The notes under the pieces: model-generated
What the model was told of the DNA's origin: nothing
Databases searched by the model: none
The model's input: the letters and a program-made list of their open reading frames with translations, nothing else
Made by a program: the position numbers and the translations under genes
Assembly: GCA_004297545.1 (NCBI GenBank)
Contig: SCTB01000012.1
Coordinates: 1-63,116 of the forward strand
DNA from: Alphaproteobacteria bacterium
GTDB lineage: Bacteria; Pseudomonadota; Alphaproteobacteria; Micavibrionales; UBA2020
Direction: 5' to 3'
Length of the DNA stretch: 63,116 bases
In this document: one piece after another, positions 24,470 through 33,523 of the stretch
Layout: the number at the start of each line of letters is the position of its first letter
Position numbering within the stretch: the stretch's first letter is position 1

Positions 24470-25192
24470 ATGACATTAGCCGAAGACATTCTTTCGCAAG
24501 CTGCAAGCCATCAGTTCGCGCATATCGGCGATTTCCTTTCCGCAAATCCGTCCGCCGCAACCGCCGCCGACGCGAAAGGTTGGACCCTGCTGCATTACTG
24601 CGCCGAGGCCGAGGCAAAAGGCAAAGACGTCGAAGACACCGTGCGCCTGCTGCTGGACGCGGGCGCCGATCCTCACCAGGGTGATGCAAAGGGCGACACG
24701 CCCTTCAACATCGCCGCCGCCAATTCACCCATAACAGGCCGGCTGCTGACCAATCACTGGCTTTCCGAGGCGCTCGAAGGGCGGGGGACGAAGAAGCTCA
24801 ATGACCGCTCCGGCTCTCACGGCTCGACGCTTGCGCAGTACTTGGCGAAATGGTCGCATGACGACGAGATCGAAAAACAGATTCAGGATGCCGTGCTCAA
24901 GGGCCTGAAGGTCGACGTGCCGAACGCCAGCGGCTGGACCCCGTTAAGCGCCGCCGCCGCCATGGGCCGGGCGGCGGCCGTGAAGGCCTTTATCTGGCAC
25001 TATACCCATGATGCCGTTTATACGAAGACGACGGAAAGTTACACCGCCTCCTATAACGGCCATAAGGTGACCTATCCGCAGGGCATTACAGCCCCGGAAA
25101 TCGCCTTCTGCCGCCTCGAACAGGACAAGGGGGCCGCCGATTTACAACGCGGCCTGTGCGCCTGTATTGGCATTATCCTGATGCGGACATGA
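24470..25192 (+). CDS. Ankyrin repeat protein downstream of creA
   Basis: A 240-aa protein beginning at the base after the creA stop, so translation is likely coupled. It has about three recognisable ankyrin units (GWTLLHYCAEAEAKGKDVEDTVRLLL, GDTPFNIAAANSPITGRLL, GWTPLSAAAAMGRAAAVKAFI) separated by a divergent middle section (NDRSGSHGSTLAQYLAKW). No signal peptide is seen. The C-terminus ends in LQRGLCACIGIILMRT without the KPLRL motif. It differs from the two following ankyrin genes, which form a paralogous pair and have their own promoter. Confidence 0.82.
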   Translation: MTLAEDILSQAASHQFAHIGDFLSANPSAATAADAKGWTLLHYCAEAEAKGKDVEDTVRLLLDAGADPHQGDAKGDTPFNIAAANSPITGRLLTNHWLSEALEGRGTKKLNDRSGSHGSTLAQYLAKWSHDDEIEKQIQDAVLKGLKVDVPNASGWTPLSAAAAMGRAAAVKAFIWHYTHDAVYTKTTESYTASYNGHKVTYPQGITAPEIAFCRLEQDKGAADLQRGLCACIGIILMRT

Positions 25193-25199
25193 CAGTTAT

Positions 25200-25228
25200 T
25201 TGACATAATAATGATACTTTGGTAATCT
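25200..25228 (+). promoter_or_regulatory. Promoter of paired ankyrin genes (TTGACATAA class)
   Basis: TTGACA (25200-25205), 17-bp spacer starting TAA, TAATCT (25223-25228), just after the stop of the preceding ankyrin gene. Confidence 0.7.
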
Positions 25229-25285
25229 ATTGCAGCTTTATCCTGCTGCGCATGATATTTTCATTTGTTTTCAAATGGTTAACAT

Positions 25286-26191
25286 ATGGATCCGACCAAG
25301 AACAGGTTCAACGATGCTTCCCGCAAGCATGCGATTCCGAAAGGTGAGGGCATGCAGTTCCTGAAGGCCGCCAAAGAAGGTGATCTCGAGACGGTCAAGA
25401 CGCTTCTCGACAAGTTCGGGCCTGAAATCGTCGAGATCCGCAAATCCGACTGGATCAATACGCAGGAGGCCAGAGTCCTGCAAAGCGAGACGGAGACCGC
25501 GCTGATGTATGCGGCCTACAATAACCACAAGGATATTGTTGAACTGCTCATCGAGAAGGGTGCGGACGTCAATGCGCGGATGGAGGAGGGGCACACCGTC
25601 CTGATGCTTGCGCACGGCGACGACATCCGGGCTCTGCTGCTCAAAAAAGGCGCCGAACTCGAAGGAACGAACGACGACGGCTGGACGCCGCTCCTGTGGC
25701 CCAGCTGGCCGGGTGACTTGCGCTTTCTCCTTGCGCAGGGCGCAAACGTCCATCATCGCGACAATGACGGCCGCACGGCGCTGATCCTGATTGCCGGCGA
25801 CAATTACGTGCACAAGGAAGAGCCGCCCTCGGAACACATGAAAATTCTGCTGGATGCGGGTATCGACGTCAACGTGCAGGGCAACGAAGGCGAAACCGCC
25901 CTGATCGTCGCCGCTGCCCGCAGCGCTTATGACGACGATGCCCACCTGAAGGTCAAATGCCTTCTCGACCACGGCGCGAACCCCGATATCCGCGACAAGG
26001 AAGGCAAGACCGCCGCGATGCATGCCAGGATCCCGCGCCCCGATCTCGACGCGCGGGAAGACCAGCAGAAGGCCGTCGCGGAACTGCTCGAACAGGAGAC
26101 GGAGAGACGGGCGGAGAAACTTCGCAAGCTGATCGTCGAGGGCGGCGACACGAATATCGCCATTTTCAAGCCCCTCCAGTTCAGGAAATAA
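25286..26191 (+). CDS. Ankyrin repeat protein with KPLQF tail (paralogue 1)
   Basis: A 301-aa protein with about seven ankyrin units (GMQFLKAAKEGDLETVKTLL, TETALMYAAYNNHKDIVELL, GHTVLMLAHGDDIRALLL, GWTPLLWPSWPGDLRFLLAQ, GETALIVAAARSAYDDDAHLKVKCLL). It is about as long as, and collinear with, the next gene, showing tandem duplication. The tail GGDTNIAIFKPLQFRK carries the shared C-terminal motif right at the end. No signal peptide. A ribosome-binding site is not obvious before the ATG. It is the first gene of the pair driven by the promoter at 25200. Confidence 0.88.
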   Translation: MDPTKNRFNDASRKHAIPKGEGMQFLKAAKEGDLETVKTLLDKFGPEIVEIRKSDWINTQEARVLQSETETALMYAAYNNHKDIVELLIEKGADVNARMEEGHTVLMLAHGDDIRALLLKKGAELEGTNDDGWTPLLWPSWPGDLRFLLAQGANVHHRDNDGRTALILIAGDNYVHKEEPPSEHMKILLDAGIDVNVQGNEGETALIVAAARSAYDDDAHLKVKCLLDHGANPDIRDKEGKTAAMHARIPRPDLDAREDQQKAVAELLEQETERRAEKLRKLIVEGGDTNIAIFKPLQFRK

Positions 26192-26202
26192 GGAGCAGAG
26201 AC

Positions 26203-27123
26203 ATGAAAGAGGAGATTTCACTCCAGTTTAATTCCGCCGCAAAGAACATCCCGAAGGAGGATGGATACGCATATCTCAAGGCGGCGGAGAAGGGCGATCT
26301 TGCGGGCGTAAAGGCCTTCGTCGAAAAATACGGCAAGCAGGCAATCGACGTGCGCGACCGCGACTGGTCGCCGCGCAACGAGCCCCTGTGGAAGACCAAC
26401 CAGAAAACGGCGCTGCGCATCGCCTCGTGGGAAAAACACACGGACATCGTCAAATACCTGATCGAAAATGGCGCGGACGTCAACGCGCCCGACAAGCGCG
26501 GCTATACGCCGCTGATGGTCTCGCACGATCCGGAGATGGCGGTGCTCCTGCTGGACGCCGGCGCGAAGATCGATCAGAAGCGTAACGACGGCGGCACCGC
26601 CCTGATGTGGCCGACGACGGCGGAGATGATCAAATTCCTCGTCTCGCGCGGCGCCAACGTCGAGGCGCGCAACAAGGAAGGAGAGACGGCGCTCATGCTC
26701 GCGGCGGAAGGCAATCGCGCGGGCGGCTATGCGACGGTTGCGGGGAACCTGAATGCTTTTCTCGACGCCGGCGCGGATCCCAACGCGCGCGACCACCAGG
26801 GCCGCACGGCGCTCATGCACGCCGCCACCCATGCTGTTTATCATTCGGGGAGTATCGATGAAGACGAAGTCTTCCTTGACCGGATAAAACTGCTTATCGA
26901 ACGCGGCGCCGACCCGGAACTGCGCGACAGCAACGGCGATACGGCCGAAATGATCGCGCGCCGCCACCGCCCGGAACTCGACGGCAATCTCGAACAGCAG
27001 AAGGAAGTCGGCGACTTCCTCGCCGAGGAGGTGGCGCGGCGCCATGCGAAAGTGCGCGAATTATTCATCGACGGCGGTTCGCAGGCCATCGCCGTCATGA
27101 AGCCGCTGCAGCTGAAGAAGTAA
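26203..27123 (+). CDS. Ankyrin repeat protein with KPLQL tail (paralogue 2)
   Basis: A 306-aa protein, tandem paralogue of the preceding gene. Both begin with a Y/FLKAAxxGDL unit and a DWxxxxExxxxxxxTALxxA unit. Both have an irregular fourth unit with LMWP/LLWP, and both end in a helix followed by GGxxxIAxxKPLQ. The final residues are GGSQAIAVMKPLQLKK. AAGGAG lies 7 bp before the ATG at 26203; a longer frame reaching back into the previous gene to 25957 is only an overlap artefact. The two copies differ at many positions, so the duplication is old and both are probably functional. Confidence 0.9.
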   Translation: MKEEISLQFNSAAKNIPKEDGYAYLKAAEKGDLAGVKAFVEKYGKQAIDVRDRDWSPRNEPLWKTNQKTALRIASWEKHTDIVKYLIENGADVNAPDKRGYTPLMVSHDPEMAVLLLDAGAKIDQKRNDGGTALMWPTTAEMIKFLVSRGANVEARNKEGETALMLAAEGNRAGGYATVAGNLNAFLDAGADPNARDHQGRTALMHAATHAVYHSGSIDEDEVFLDRIKLLIERGADPELRDSNGDTAEMIARRHRPELDGNLEQQKEVGDFLAEEVARRHAKVRELFIDGGSQAIAVMKPLQLKK

Positions 27124-27353
27124 CGGCGCGGTTCTCCCATACCCCCGAGTCTGCGAAAGACTCTCACGTTCAAAATTTTTTCGCATGCCGCGGTTGACGA
27201 TATGTCAATTGAGTCTGAATTATTTTCTGAAAGAAATCAGCAGACTGCGCGCCGACCTTCGAACGGGGGGCATTCGGTTGTTGTTGGCTGTGCTGAGAGG
27301 CGTAGCCTGAATAGGCTTACACACCAACCTCAAGAAAAAACAAGGAGGCCACG

Positions 27354-27434
27354 ATGACAAAACCTGCTCCGCAAAAGCCGCAGCAGCAAGCGCCGCAAAA
27401 GCAAGCGCCCAAGCCCTGCTGCCCGAAGCCTTAA
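27354..27434 (+). CDS. Candidate 26-aa Pro/Gln/Lys-rich peptide gene
   Basis: A very short ORF (27 codons with stop) with an excellent ribosome-binding site (AAGGAGG 5 bp before the ATG), followed about 30 bp later by a strong intrinsic terminator. The peptide is MTKPAPQKPQQQ continuing with APQKQAPKPCCPKP: a proline/lysine/glutamine stretch closing with a double cysteine. There is no hydrophobic segment. It fills the 395-bp space between the ankyrin pair and clpX. A TTGACG at 27194 may be part of a promoter but lacks a good -10 box. It could be a genuine small protein or a regulatory leader peptide. Confidence 0.45.
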   Translation: MTKPAPQKPQQQAPQKQAPKPCCPKP

Positions 27435-27461
27435 GTTCCCAAACTGTAGGTTGAACGAAAG

Positions 27462-27499
27462 AAACACCCCGCTCGACCTGGTCGGCGGGGTGTTTTTTA
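27462..27499. terminator. Intrinsic terminator between the 26-aa ORF and clpX
   Basis: ACACCCCGC / GCGGGGTGT stem with a 12-nt loop followed by TTTTTT on the plus strand. On the minus strand it ends GTGTTTC, so it may also serve clpX. Confidence 0.85.
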
Positions 27500-27518
27500 T
27501 TCGTTTGCTTAAGAAGGA

Positions 27519-28835
27519 TTACGAAGCCGCAGCGGCTTCTTCCTCGTCCTTCTTCTTCTTGCCGGTTTTTTCTTCCTTGTCCTTGGTCTTTTTCTTGTCG
27601 GAATAGACAAGGACCGGCGGCGTGTTGTTGATGACGTTTTCGGCCTTCACGACGACCTCTTCCACGCCTTCCATGCCGGGCAGTTCGAACATGGTGTCGA
27701 GCAGCAGCACTTCGAGGATGGAACGCAGACCGCGGGCGCCGGTGTTGCGATCGATGGCCTTCTTGGAGATCTCCGTCAGCGAGTCTTCCTGGAAGGTGAG
27801 CTTCACGCCTTCGATGTCGAACAGGCGCGCATATTGCTTGGTCAGAGCGTTTTTCGGCTCCGTCAGGATTTTGATGAGCGCGGGGATATCGAGATCTTCC
27901 AGCGTCGCCAGCACGGGCAGACGGCCGATGAATTCCGGGATGAGGCCGAATTTCAGCAGGTCTTCCGTCTGGACGTCTTTCAGGACTTCGCCGGCGCGGC
28001 GTTCGTCGGGGCCGGTCACTTGCGCGCCGAAGCCCATCGTGCTCTGGCGTCCGCGCTTCGAGATGATCTTCTCGAGGCCGGCGAAAGCGCCGCCGCAGAT
28101 GAAGAGAATGTTGGTCGTATCCACCTGCAGGAATTCCTGCTGCGGGTGCTTGCGTCCGCCCTGCGGGGGAACGGAGGCCAAAGTGCCTTCCATGAGCTTC
28201 AGCAGAGCCTGCTGCACGCCCTCGCCGGAGACGTCTCGTGTTATAGACGGATTGTCGGATTTGCGCGAAATTTTGTCGACTTCGTCGATATAGACGATGC
28301 CGCGCTGCGCGCGCTCGATGTTATAGTCGCAGTTCTGCAGCAGCTTCAAAACGATGTTTTCGACGTCTTCGCCGACGTAACCGGCTTCGGTCAGCGTCGT
28401 CGCGTCGGTCATTGTGAACGGGACATCAAGAATTCGCGCCAGCGTCTGGGCGAGCAGCGTTTTGCCCGAGCCCGTGGGGCCGATCAGCAGAATGTTGGAT
28501 TTGGACAGTTCGACTTCCGAGCCCTTGGCGAGGCCTTCGTCGATGCGCTTGTAATGGTTGTGCACGGCGACGGACAGTACGCGTTTCGCGCGCTCCTGGC
28601 CGATGACGTAATCGTCCAGAACCTTCTTGATCTCGCGCGGCGTGGGAATGCCCTTGCCGGACTTGACCAGCTGGGTCTTGTCCTCTTCCTGGATGATATC
28701 CATGCAGAGCTCGACGCATTCATTGCAGATGAACACGTTGGGACCCGCGATAAGCTTCCGCACTTCATGCTGGCTTTTGCCGCAGAAAGAGCAGTAAAGC
28801 GTATTTTTGGAGTCCCCCGACCCGGTCTTGCTCAT
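27519..28835 (-). CDS. clpX: ATP-dependent Clp protease ATP-binding subunit ClpX
   Basis: A 438-aa AAA+ unfoldase that feeds substrates to ClpP. The N-terminal zinc-binding domain is [14 protein letters not shown]...CNEC (about residues 15-38). Walker A is [15 protein letters not shown] (about 123), Walker B is VYIDEVDKI, and the pore loop is GYVGEDV. The RKH-containing segment ([10 protein letters not shown]) and the sensor region [10 protein letters not shown] are present. The C-terminus has an extra Lys/Glu-rich tail of about 20 residues ([20 protein letters not shown]). No clpP is adjacent, unlike many bacteria. Confidence 0.98.
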   Translation of the reverse strand: MSKTGSGDSKNTLYCSFCGKSQHEVRKLIAGPNVFICNECVELCMDIIQEEDKTQLVKSGKGIPTPREIKKVLDDYVIGQERAKRVLSVAVHNHYKRIDEGLAKGSEVELSKSNILLIGPTGSGKTLLAQTLARILDVPFTMTDATTLTEAGYVGEDVENIVLKLLQNCDYNIERAQRGIVYIDEVDKISRKSDNPSITRDVSGEGVQQALLKLMEGTLASVPPQGGRKHPQQEFLQVDTTNILFICGGAFAGLEKIISKRGRQSTMGFGAQVTGPDERRAGEVLKDVQTEDLLKFGLIPEFIGRLPVLATLEDLDIPALIKILTEPKNALTKQYARLFDIEGVKLTFQEDSLTEISKKAIDRNTGARGLRSILEVLLLDTMFELPGMEGVEEVVVKAENVINNTPPVLVYSDKKKTKDKEEKTGKKKKDEEEAAAAS

Positions 28836-29026
28836 TATCTTTTTTCCTTCTCTATTTCAGGCACCCGCCAGTGCCTACACCCTTAAGATAGAACACCTGC
28901 AGGAGGTTGCCAACCATTCTCAATTGAGGGCGTTAGCAGGTTGTGGATATTCGCAAATCTGTGGTATTTCAGCGCTCATGCCCCTATTTTAGCAGGGTAG
29001 GCAGTTAATAAAGGCTTAGCAGCAAT

Positions 29027-29431
29027 ATGTCTATAGAAGACCTTGCAGAAAATTTCACCGCCCTGGATGACTGGGAAGACAGGTACAAATACCTGATTGA
29101 CCTCGGCAATACCCTGCCGCCGATGGACGAATCCCTTAAAACGGAGGCCGTCAAGGTGCGTGGCTGCATGAGCCAGGTCTGGATGGTTTTGGGCTGGGAC
29201 AGTGACGGCAGACTCACCCTGCTGGCCGACAGCGACGCGCAGATCGTCCGGGGGCTGATTGCGGTGCTTTCCGCCCTCTTTTCGGGCAAAACGGCGGAGG
29301 AAGCCGCCCGTATCGACGTGGAAAAGGATTTTCAGCGGCTGGGACTCGACCAGCATATCAGCCCCAACCGCCGGAACGGGTTCTTTTCGATGGTGGAAGC
29401 GGTGCGCGCCTTTACTTCCCGGCGTATTTGA
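29027..29431 (+). CDS. sufE: SufE family sulfur-acceptor protein
   Basis: A 134-aa SufE/CsdE family protein that accepts persulfide sulfur from SufS and passes it on for Fe-S cluster assembly. The catalytic cysteine is Cys47 in VRGCMSQVWM. The N-terminal WEDRYKYLIDLGNTLPPM and the C-terminal LGLDQHISPNRRNGFFSMVE are diagnostic. No other suf genes are in the window. Its 3' end overlaps the convergent gene at 29412 by 20 bp, so the two transcripts can pair as antisense at their ends. Confidence 0.95.
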   Translation: MSIEDLAENFTALDDWEDRYKYLIDLGNTLPPMDESLKTEAVKVRGCMSQVWMVLGWDSDGRLTLLADSDAQIVRGLIAVLSALFSGKTAEEAARIDVEKDFQRLGLDQHISPNRRNGFFSMVEAVRAFTSRRI

Positions 29432-29993
29432 TCGATTTCGCCAATACGTCGTAATACTTCTGGAAGACCTGGTTCTCGACGTTGTAATCGACCTTGATGA
29501 TCATGACGGTATCCAGCCCGCTTAAATAATGCGCGGCGTTGTAGTGCAGGCTGTTCGCCTTGTCGACGGAAAAGCCGGTGATCGTCGCCCATTTCAGCGT
29601 GTCGGTGCCGGCGGAGAAGTGCTCTTCCTGGTTGTCGAGCGTGACATCCTTGTAAAGATCTTTCATCGCGGTCAGCATCTTGTCCTTGTCGAGGGACAGG
29701 AGGAAATCCCGGTCCGCTTTCAGGAAGGTGATGTCGACGGCGAAACTGTCGCCCGTGTCGGGATCGGCACGCTTCATCCAGGCATGCTCGCCCACAAAGC
29801 CGTATTTCGGCGGGTTGTCGAGATAGGGGATGGGTTCTTCCTGGTCGGCCCAGATGGTGGCGGCCTTCGGCGGTTCCGGCAGGTCGATGCTGTATTCGGC
29901 GTCGTTGTGAATGTAGACGTAAGCCTCTGCGGCGCGCAGCGGCGCGAAGACGAGCAGCGACAGGAACAAAGCGGTGCCGAGTTTGTTTTTCAT
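29412..29993 (-). CDS. Secreted protein of unknown function
   Basis: A 193-aa exported protein that I do not recognise. The signal peptide is residues 1-22 (MKNKLGTALFLSLLVFAPLRAAEA). The mature protein begins YVYIHNDAEYSIDLPEPPKAATIW, a pattern of periplasmic proteins that assess lipid or peptide ligands. It ends NQVFQKYYDVLAKSIKYAGK, a pattern seen in PsbP/DcrB-like folds (beta sheet plus C-terminal helix). I make no firm assignment. A candidate promoter (TTTCAC, 16 bp, TAGACT) lies just upstream. It is convergent with sufE with a 20-bp overlap. Confidence 0.75.
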   Translation of the reverse strand: MKNKLGTALFLSLLVFAPLRAAEAYVYIHNDAEYSIDLPEPPKAATIWADQEEPIPYLDNPPKYGFVGEHAWMKRADPDTGDSFAVDITFLKADRDFLLSLDKDKMLTAMKDLYKDVTLDNQEEHFSAGTDTLKWATITGFSVDKANSLHYNAAHYLSGLDTVMIIKVDYNVENQVFQKYYDVLAKSIKYAGK

Positions 29994-30064
29994 GGCTTCA
30001 AAGAATCCCCAAGCGAAATCATCGCGCTAGTCTAGCATGTCCGCGGAAAAGTGAAAATCCGGGT

Positions 30065-31381
30065 TTATTTTTTTTCTGACCAGGCGGCGGGGTCGGCCTG
30101 CGCCTGCTCGCCGCTTGTCATATTCTTCACTTCGTGCGGCTGGCCGTCCTTGAAGGGCGGGAACCAGACGTAGGGAATGCCCTTTTTTTCGGCATAGGCG
30201 AGCTGCTTTTTAATTTTCGTATCTGAGTGGTAGAGCTCGACGTTATAGCCGCGCCCGCGCAAGGTCTGGGCCGTGGCCGAAGCCTCCGCCCGGCGCGCTT
30301 CCTCGGGAAGGACGACAAGAACCTGCGTGGGGGATTTGGGGCCGGGTTTCAGCAGCCCCTCGTCCAGCATTTTGGAGAACAGGCGGGTGATGCCGATAGA
30401 GACGCCGATACCAGGCAATTTCTGGTGGATAAATGACCCGGCAAGGTCGTCATACCGTCCGCCGGATCCCACCGCGCCGAAGTCCGTGCCTTTCAGGTAG
30501 GCTTCCAGAATCGTGCCGGTGTAGTAATCGAAGCCGCGGATGATCGACAGGTCGACCTTCACGGCGCCCTTGGGCAGGTGGGAGAGGTTCTGCACGACGA
30601 ACCTGAGTTCTTCCGTGCCCTGCGTCAGCAATTCGTGTTTGACGCCCAGCGCATCAAGACGCTCGGCGAAGCTGTTGTCGTTGGCCTTGATCTCGGCGAT
30701 GGCGAGGCATTTCTTCGCGGTCGTTTCGGGCACGCCCAGTCCGACCAGCGTTTTGGTCACGTTGTCGGGGCCAATCTTGTCCAGTTTATCCAGCGTGCGG
30801 GTCACGGTGGTGACATCGTTCACGCCAAGCCCCTGCAGGTATCCCATGACGATCTTGCGGTTCGACAGGCGCAGTTCGACGGCCGGGACGTCAAGTTTCG
30901 AATAGGCCTCGTACATGACGGCTGGCAGTTCGGCGTCGAAGTGCAGCGGCAGGTTGTCGATATTGATGACGTCGATATCGCACTGGTAGAACTCGCGGAA
31001 GCGGCCCTTCTGCGGGCGCTCGCCGCGCCATGACTTCTGTATCTGGTAGCGTTTGAACGGGAAACTCAGGTCGCCGAAGTGCTGCGCCACGTAGCGCGCC
31101 ATCGGCACGGTCAGGTCGAAATGCAGCGCAAGCCGCGCCTCCTTGTCCGAATCCGCATCGGCCTGCAGGCGGGTGATGGTGTAAATTTCCTTGTCCGTCT
31201 CGCCCTTGGCGAGCAGCACGTCTATTTCCTCGACCGCGGGCGTCTCGATATTGCAGAAGCCGTAACTCTCGAACACGGCGCGAATTTTATCCATCCACGC
31301 CAGCTCCACCGCGCGATGCTCGGGCAGCCACTCCGGAAAGCCGCTGATGGGTTTGGGTTTGTGGATTTTCTGGTCTGACAT
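30065..31381 (-). CDS. hisS: Histidyl-tRNA synthetase
   Basis: A 438-aa class II synthetase charging tRNA-His. Motif 2 is SWRGERPQKGRFREFYQCDID (about residues 115-135). The histidine-specific segment is LSIIRGFDYYTGTILEAYL, and motif 3 is the GGRYDDLAG/GVSIGITRL region. The anticodon-binding domain follows from about residue 335 (QVLVVLPEEARRAEASATAQTLR). The unusual internal EYTITRLQADADSDKEARLAL segment corresponds to the catalytic-domain insertion. A palindromic repeat separates it from cobT upstream. Confidence 0.97.
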   Translation of the reverse strand: MSDQKIHKPKPISGFPEWLPEHRAVELAWMDKIRAVFESYGFCNIETPAVEEIDVLLAKGETDKEIYTITRLQADADSDKEARLALHFDLTVPMARYVAQHFGDLSFPFKRYQIQKSWRGERPQKGRFREFYQCDIDVINIDNLPLHFDAELPAVMYEAYSKLDVPAVELRLSNRKIVMGYLQGLGVNDVTTVTRTLDKLDKIGPDNVTKTLVGLGVPETTAKKCLAIAEIKANDNSFAERLDALGVKHELLTQGTEELRFVVQNLSHLPKGAVKVDLSIIRGFDYYTGTILEAYLKGTDFGAVGSGGRYDDLAGSFIHQKLPGIGVSIGITRLFSKMLDEGLLKPGPKSPTQVLVVLPEEARRAEASATAQTLRGRGYNVELYHSDTKIKKQLAYAEKKGIPYVWFPPFKDGQPHEVKNMTSGEQAQADPAAWSEKK

Positions 31382-31403
31382 TTAAAAGCTCTCTATTTCC
31401 TCT

Positions 31404-31501
31404 GTCATCCCGGCGAAAGCCGGGATCTCACGCGCGAAGCGCGCATTTATAAATAATAGCAGGCTTCCAGCCTGCGAGATCCCGGCTTTCGCCGGGATGA
31501 C
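31404..31501. repeat. Nested palindromic repeat, core type A
   Basis: Inverted arms with hairpin ATCCCGGCGAAAGCCGGGAT flank a core with GCGCGCATTTATAAATAATA and a GCAGGCTTCCAGCCTGC hairpin. Lies between hisS and cobT. Confidence 0.85.
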
Positions 31502-31538
31502 AATAAGGTAAAACATTCCGGATAAAAAAGTAAGCCGC

Positions 31539-33404
31539 TTAATGCAGCCTGTTCCGGCCCTTGCCGGGCTTCACCGGCTTTTCGCTGAACAGTTCGGCCA
31601 GCTTTTCGGTGATGGCGCCGCCGAGTTCTTCGGCGTCGACCAAGGTTACGGCGCGCTGGTAATAGCGGGTGACGTCGTGGCCGATGCCGATAGCCAGAAG
31701 CTGGATGGGTGTGCGGGATTCGATCCAGTGGATGACGCGGCGCAGGTGCTCTTCCAGATAATTACCCTGGTTGGCCGAGAGCGTGGAGTCATCGACGGGT
31801 GCGCCGTCGGAAATAACCATGAGTATCTTGCGCTGCTCCGGCCGGCTCATCAGGCGGTTATAGGCCCAGAGGAGGGCTTCGCCATCGATGTTCTCTTTCA
31901 GCAGCCCCTCGCGCAGCATCAGGCCGAGGTTGGCGCGCGTATGCCGCCACGGGCTGTCGGCGGGCTTGTATATAATGTGTCGTAAGTCATTGAGGCGGCC
32001 GGGCGCTCCCGGTTTTCCATCCGAAAGCCATTTTTCACGCGCAGAACCGCCTTTCCACGCTCGTGTGGTAAAGCCGAGGATTTCCACCTTCACGCCGCAG
32101 CGCTCCAGCGTACGGGCGAGAATATCGGTGCTCATGGCGGCGATGGTGATGGGCCGCCCGCGCATCGAGCCGGAATTGTCGATCAGCAAGGTGACGACGG
32201 TGTCGCGGAATTCGGTTTCGCTTTCCTGCTTGTAGCTGACCGGCCAGTAGGGGTTGGTGACGACGCGGGGCAGGCGCGCGCTGTCGAGTATGCCCTCCTC
32301 GAGGTCGAATTTCCACGACCGCGTCTGCTGCGCCATGAGTTTTCGTTGCAGCCGGTTGGCAAGGCGCGTGATGACGCCGTGCAGGTGCGTCAGCTGCTTG
32401 TCGAGCATCTTGCGCAGTTTTTGCAGCTCTTCGGGCTCGCAGAGGTCTTTCGCGTTGACGACTTCGTCGAACTGGCCGGTGTATATTTTATAATCCGCAT
32501 AAAGCTGGCTCATACCGCCGTCGCGCTGTGCGTTGCGGCGCTGGCTTTCGCGCTCTTCGGCGTCCTCAAGCGCGTCCTGATCGTCGATTTCCTGCCCGCC
32601 CATGGTTTCGGCGTCCTGATCGGCGAGGTCGCCGGAATCCGCTTCCTCCGTCATGCCGACGGGCGGCGTGCTTTTGGAAGAGGAATTTTCGTCTTTGCTC
32701 TTGTCCTTGCCTTCGCTTTTCTGCTCGTCCTTTTCCTCACCCTGTTCGGAAGCGGGTGGCGGCTCGGCCGGCGTTGAGGTCATCTCCATCCGCTCGATCA
32801 GCTGGTGCGCGATTTTGGCGAAGGATTCCTGATCGGCCAGTGATTTTTTCAGCGTGTCGAAGCCGTCTTCGCCCAGGTGCTGGGTCAGCCACTGCTTCCA
32901 TACCTTGATGACGCGCTGCGCTTCTTTCGGCGCCTTGCGGCCAGTGAAGCTTTCGCGCGCGATAAAGCGGATGGCGTCGGCCAGCGGTGCGTCATCCATA
33001 TTCGTCGCCTGGTCGAGGCGCTGGCGCTTGGCTTCGGCCTTGAGCGCGGCCTCGATGTTGGAGGCGACACCCGGATAATCGGCGGTGCCGACGGCCTCGA
33101 CGCGCGCATCCTCCAGCGCCTGATAGGCCGCGCGGGCGCGGGGCTCCGCGGGCAGCAGTTTCTGGTGCAGAAGGGCGTCATGGTAATGCAGCCGCAGCGC
33201 GAAGGTATCGGCAAGGCCCCGTATCAGCTGCGCCTCGCTGTTCTCCAGGCTCTTGGGCAGGGCCGGCAGGCGGATGGATTTGTCAGACAGTTCGGCGATA
33301 TGCCCGCCGAAGGTCACTTCTACATCCTCGCGGCCCGACAAGGCCCGCGCCGTCGACTGCGTGGCGTGCTTGAAGTTTTCTACGGGGTCGCTGGGGTCGG
33401 ACAT
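31539..33404 (-). CDS. cobT: Cobaltochelatase subunit CobT
   Basis: A 621-aa subunit of the aerobic cobaltochelatase, which works with CobS (AAA+) and CobN to insert cobalt in cobalamin synthesis. The N-terminal helical domain is followed by an acidic, low-complexity linker (about 220-300, [17 protein letters not shown]). The C-terminal von Willebrand A domain has the metal-ion-dependent adhesion motif [10 protein letters not shown] (about residue 410) and [11 protein letters not shown]. cobN is not in this window, so the chelatase large subunit must be elsewhere; the cobS/cobT pair can also serve other roles. It lies downstream of cobS with a repeat between them. AAAGGGA lies before the start. 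Confidence 0.95.
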   Translation of the reverse strand: MSDPSDPVENFKHATQSTARALSGREDVEVTFGGHIAELSDKSIRLPALPKSLENSEAQLIRGLADTFALRLHYHDALLHQKLLPAEPRARAAYQALEDARVEAVGTADYPGVASNIEAALKAEAKRQRLDQATNMDDAPLADAIRFIARESFTGRKAPKEAQRVIKVWKQWLTQHLGEDGFDTLKKSLADQESFAKIAHQLIERMEMTSTPAEPPPASEQGEEKDEQKSEGKDKSKDENSSSKSTPPVGMTEEADSGDLADQDAETMGGQEIDDQDALEDAEERESQRRNAQRDGGMSQLYADYKIYTGQFDEVVNAKDLCEPEELQKLRKMLDKQLTHLHGVITRLANRLQRKLMAQQTRSWKFDLEEGILDSARLPRVVTNPYWPVSYKQESETEFRDTVVTLLIDNSGSMRGRPITIAAMSTDILARTLERCGVKVEILGFTTRAWKGGSAREKWLSDGKPGAPGRLNDLRHIIYKPADSPWRHTRANLGLMLREGLLKENIDGEALLWAYNRLMSRPEQRKILMVISDGAPVDDSTLSANQGNYLEEHLRRVIHWIESRTPIQLLAIGIGHDVTRYYQRAVTLVDAEELGGAITEKLAELFSEKPVKPGKGRNRLH

Positions 33405-33419
33405 AGTATCCCTTTCTTA

Positions 33420-33520
33420 GTCACCCCCGCCTTGCGCGGGGGTCTGGAGGCCGTCCGGCCGTCATATAATTCATGTGACGCGCAGACGCGCTCCGGATGC
33501 CCGCGCAAGGCGGGCATGAC
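33420..33520. repeat. Nested palindromic repeat, core type B (arms swapped)
   Basis: Same core as 13768 and 47054 in the same orientation, but the ACCCCCGC arm is on the left and the ATGCCCGC arm on the right. It sits in the cobS-cobT intergenic space of the operon. Confidence 0.85.
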
Positions 33521-33523
33521 AGA

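Noticed and set aside
25957-26202. Longer N-terminus for the second paired ankyrin gene
   Set aside because: It overlaps the end of the previous ankyrin gene in another frame and encodes Arg-rich shadow sequence; ATG 26203 has AAGGAG.
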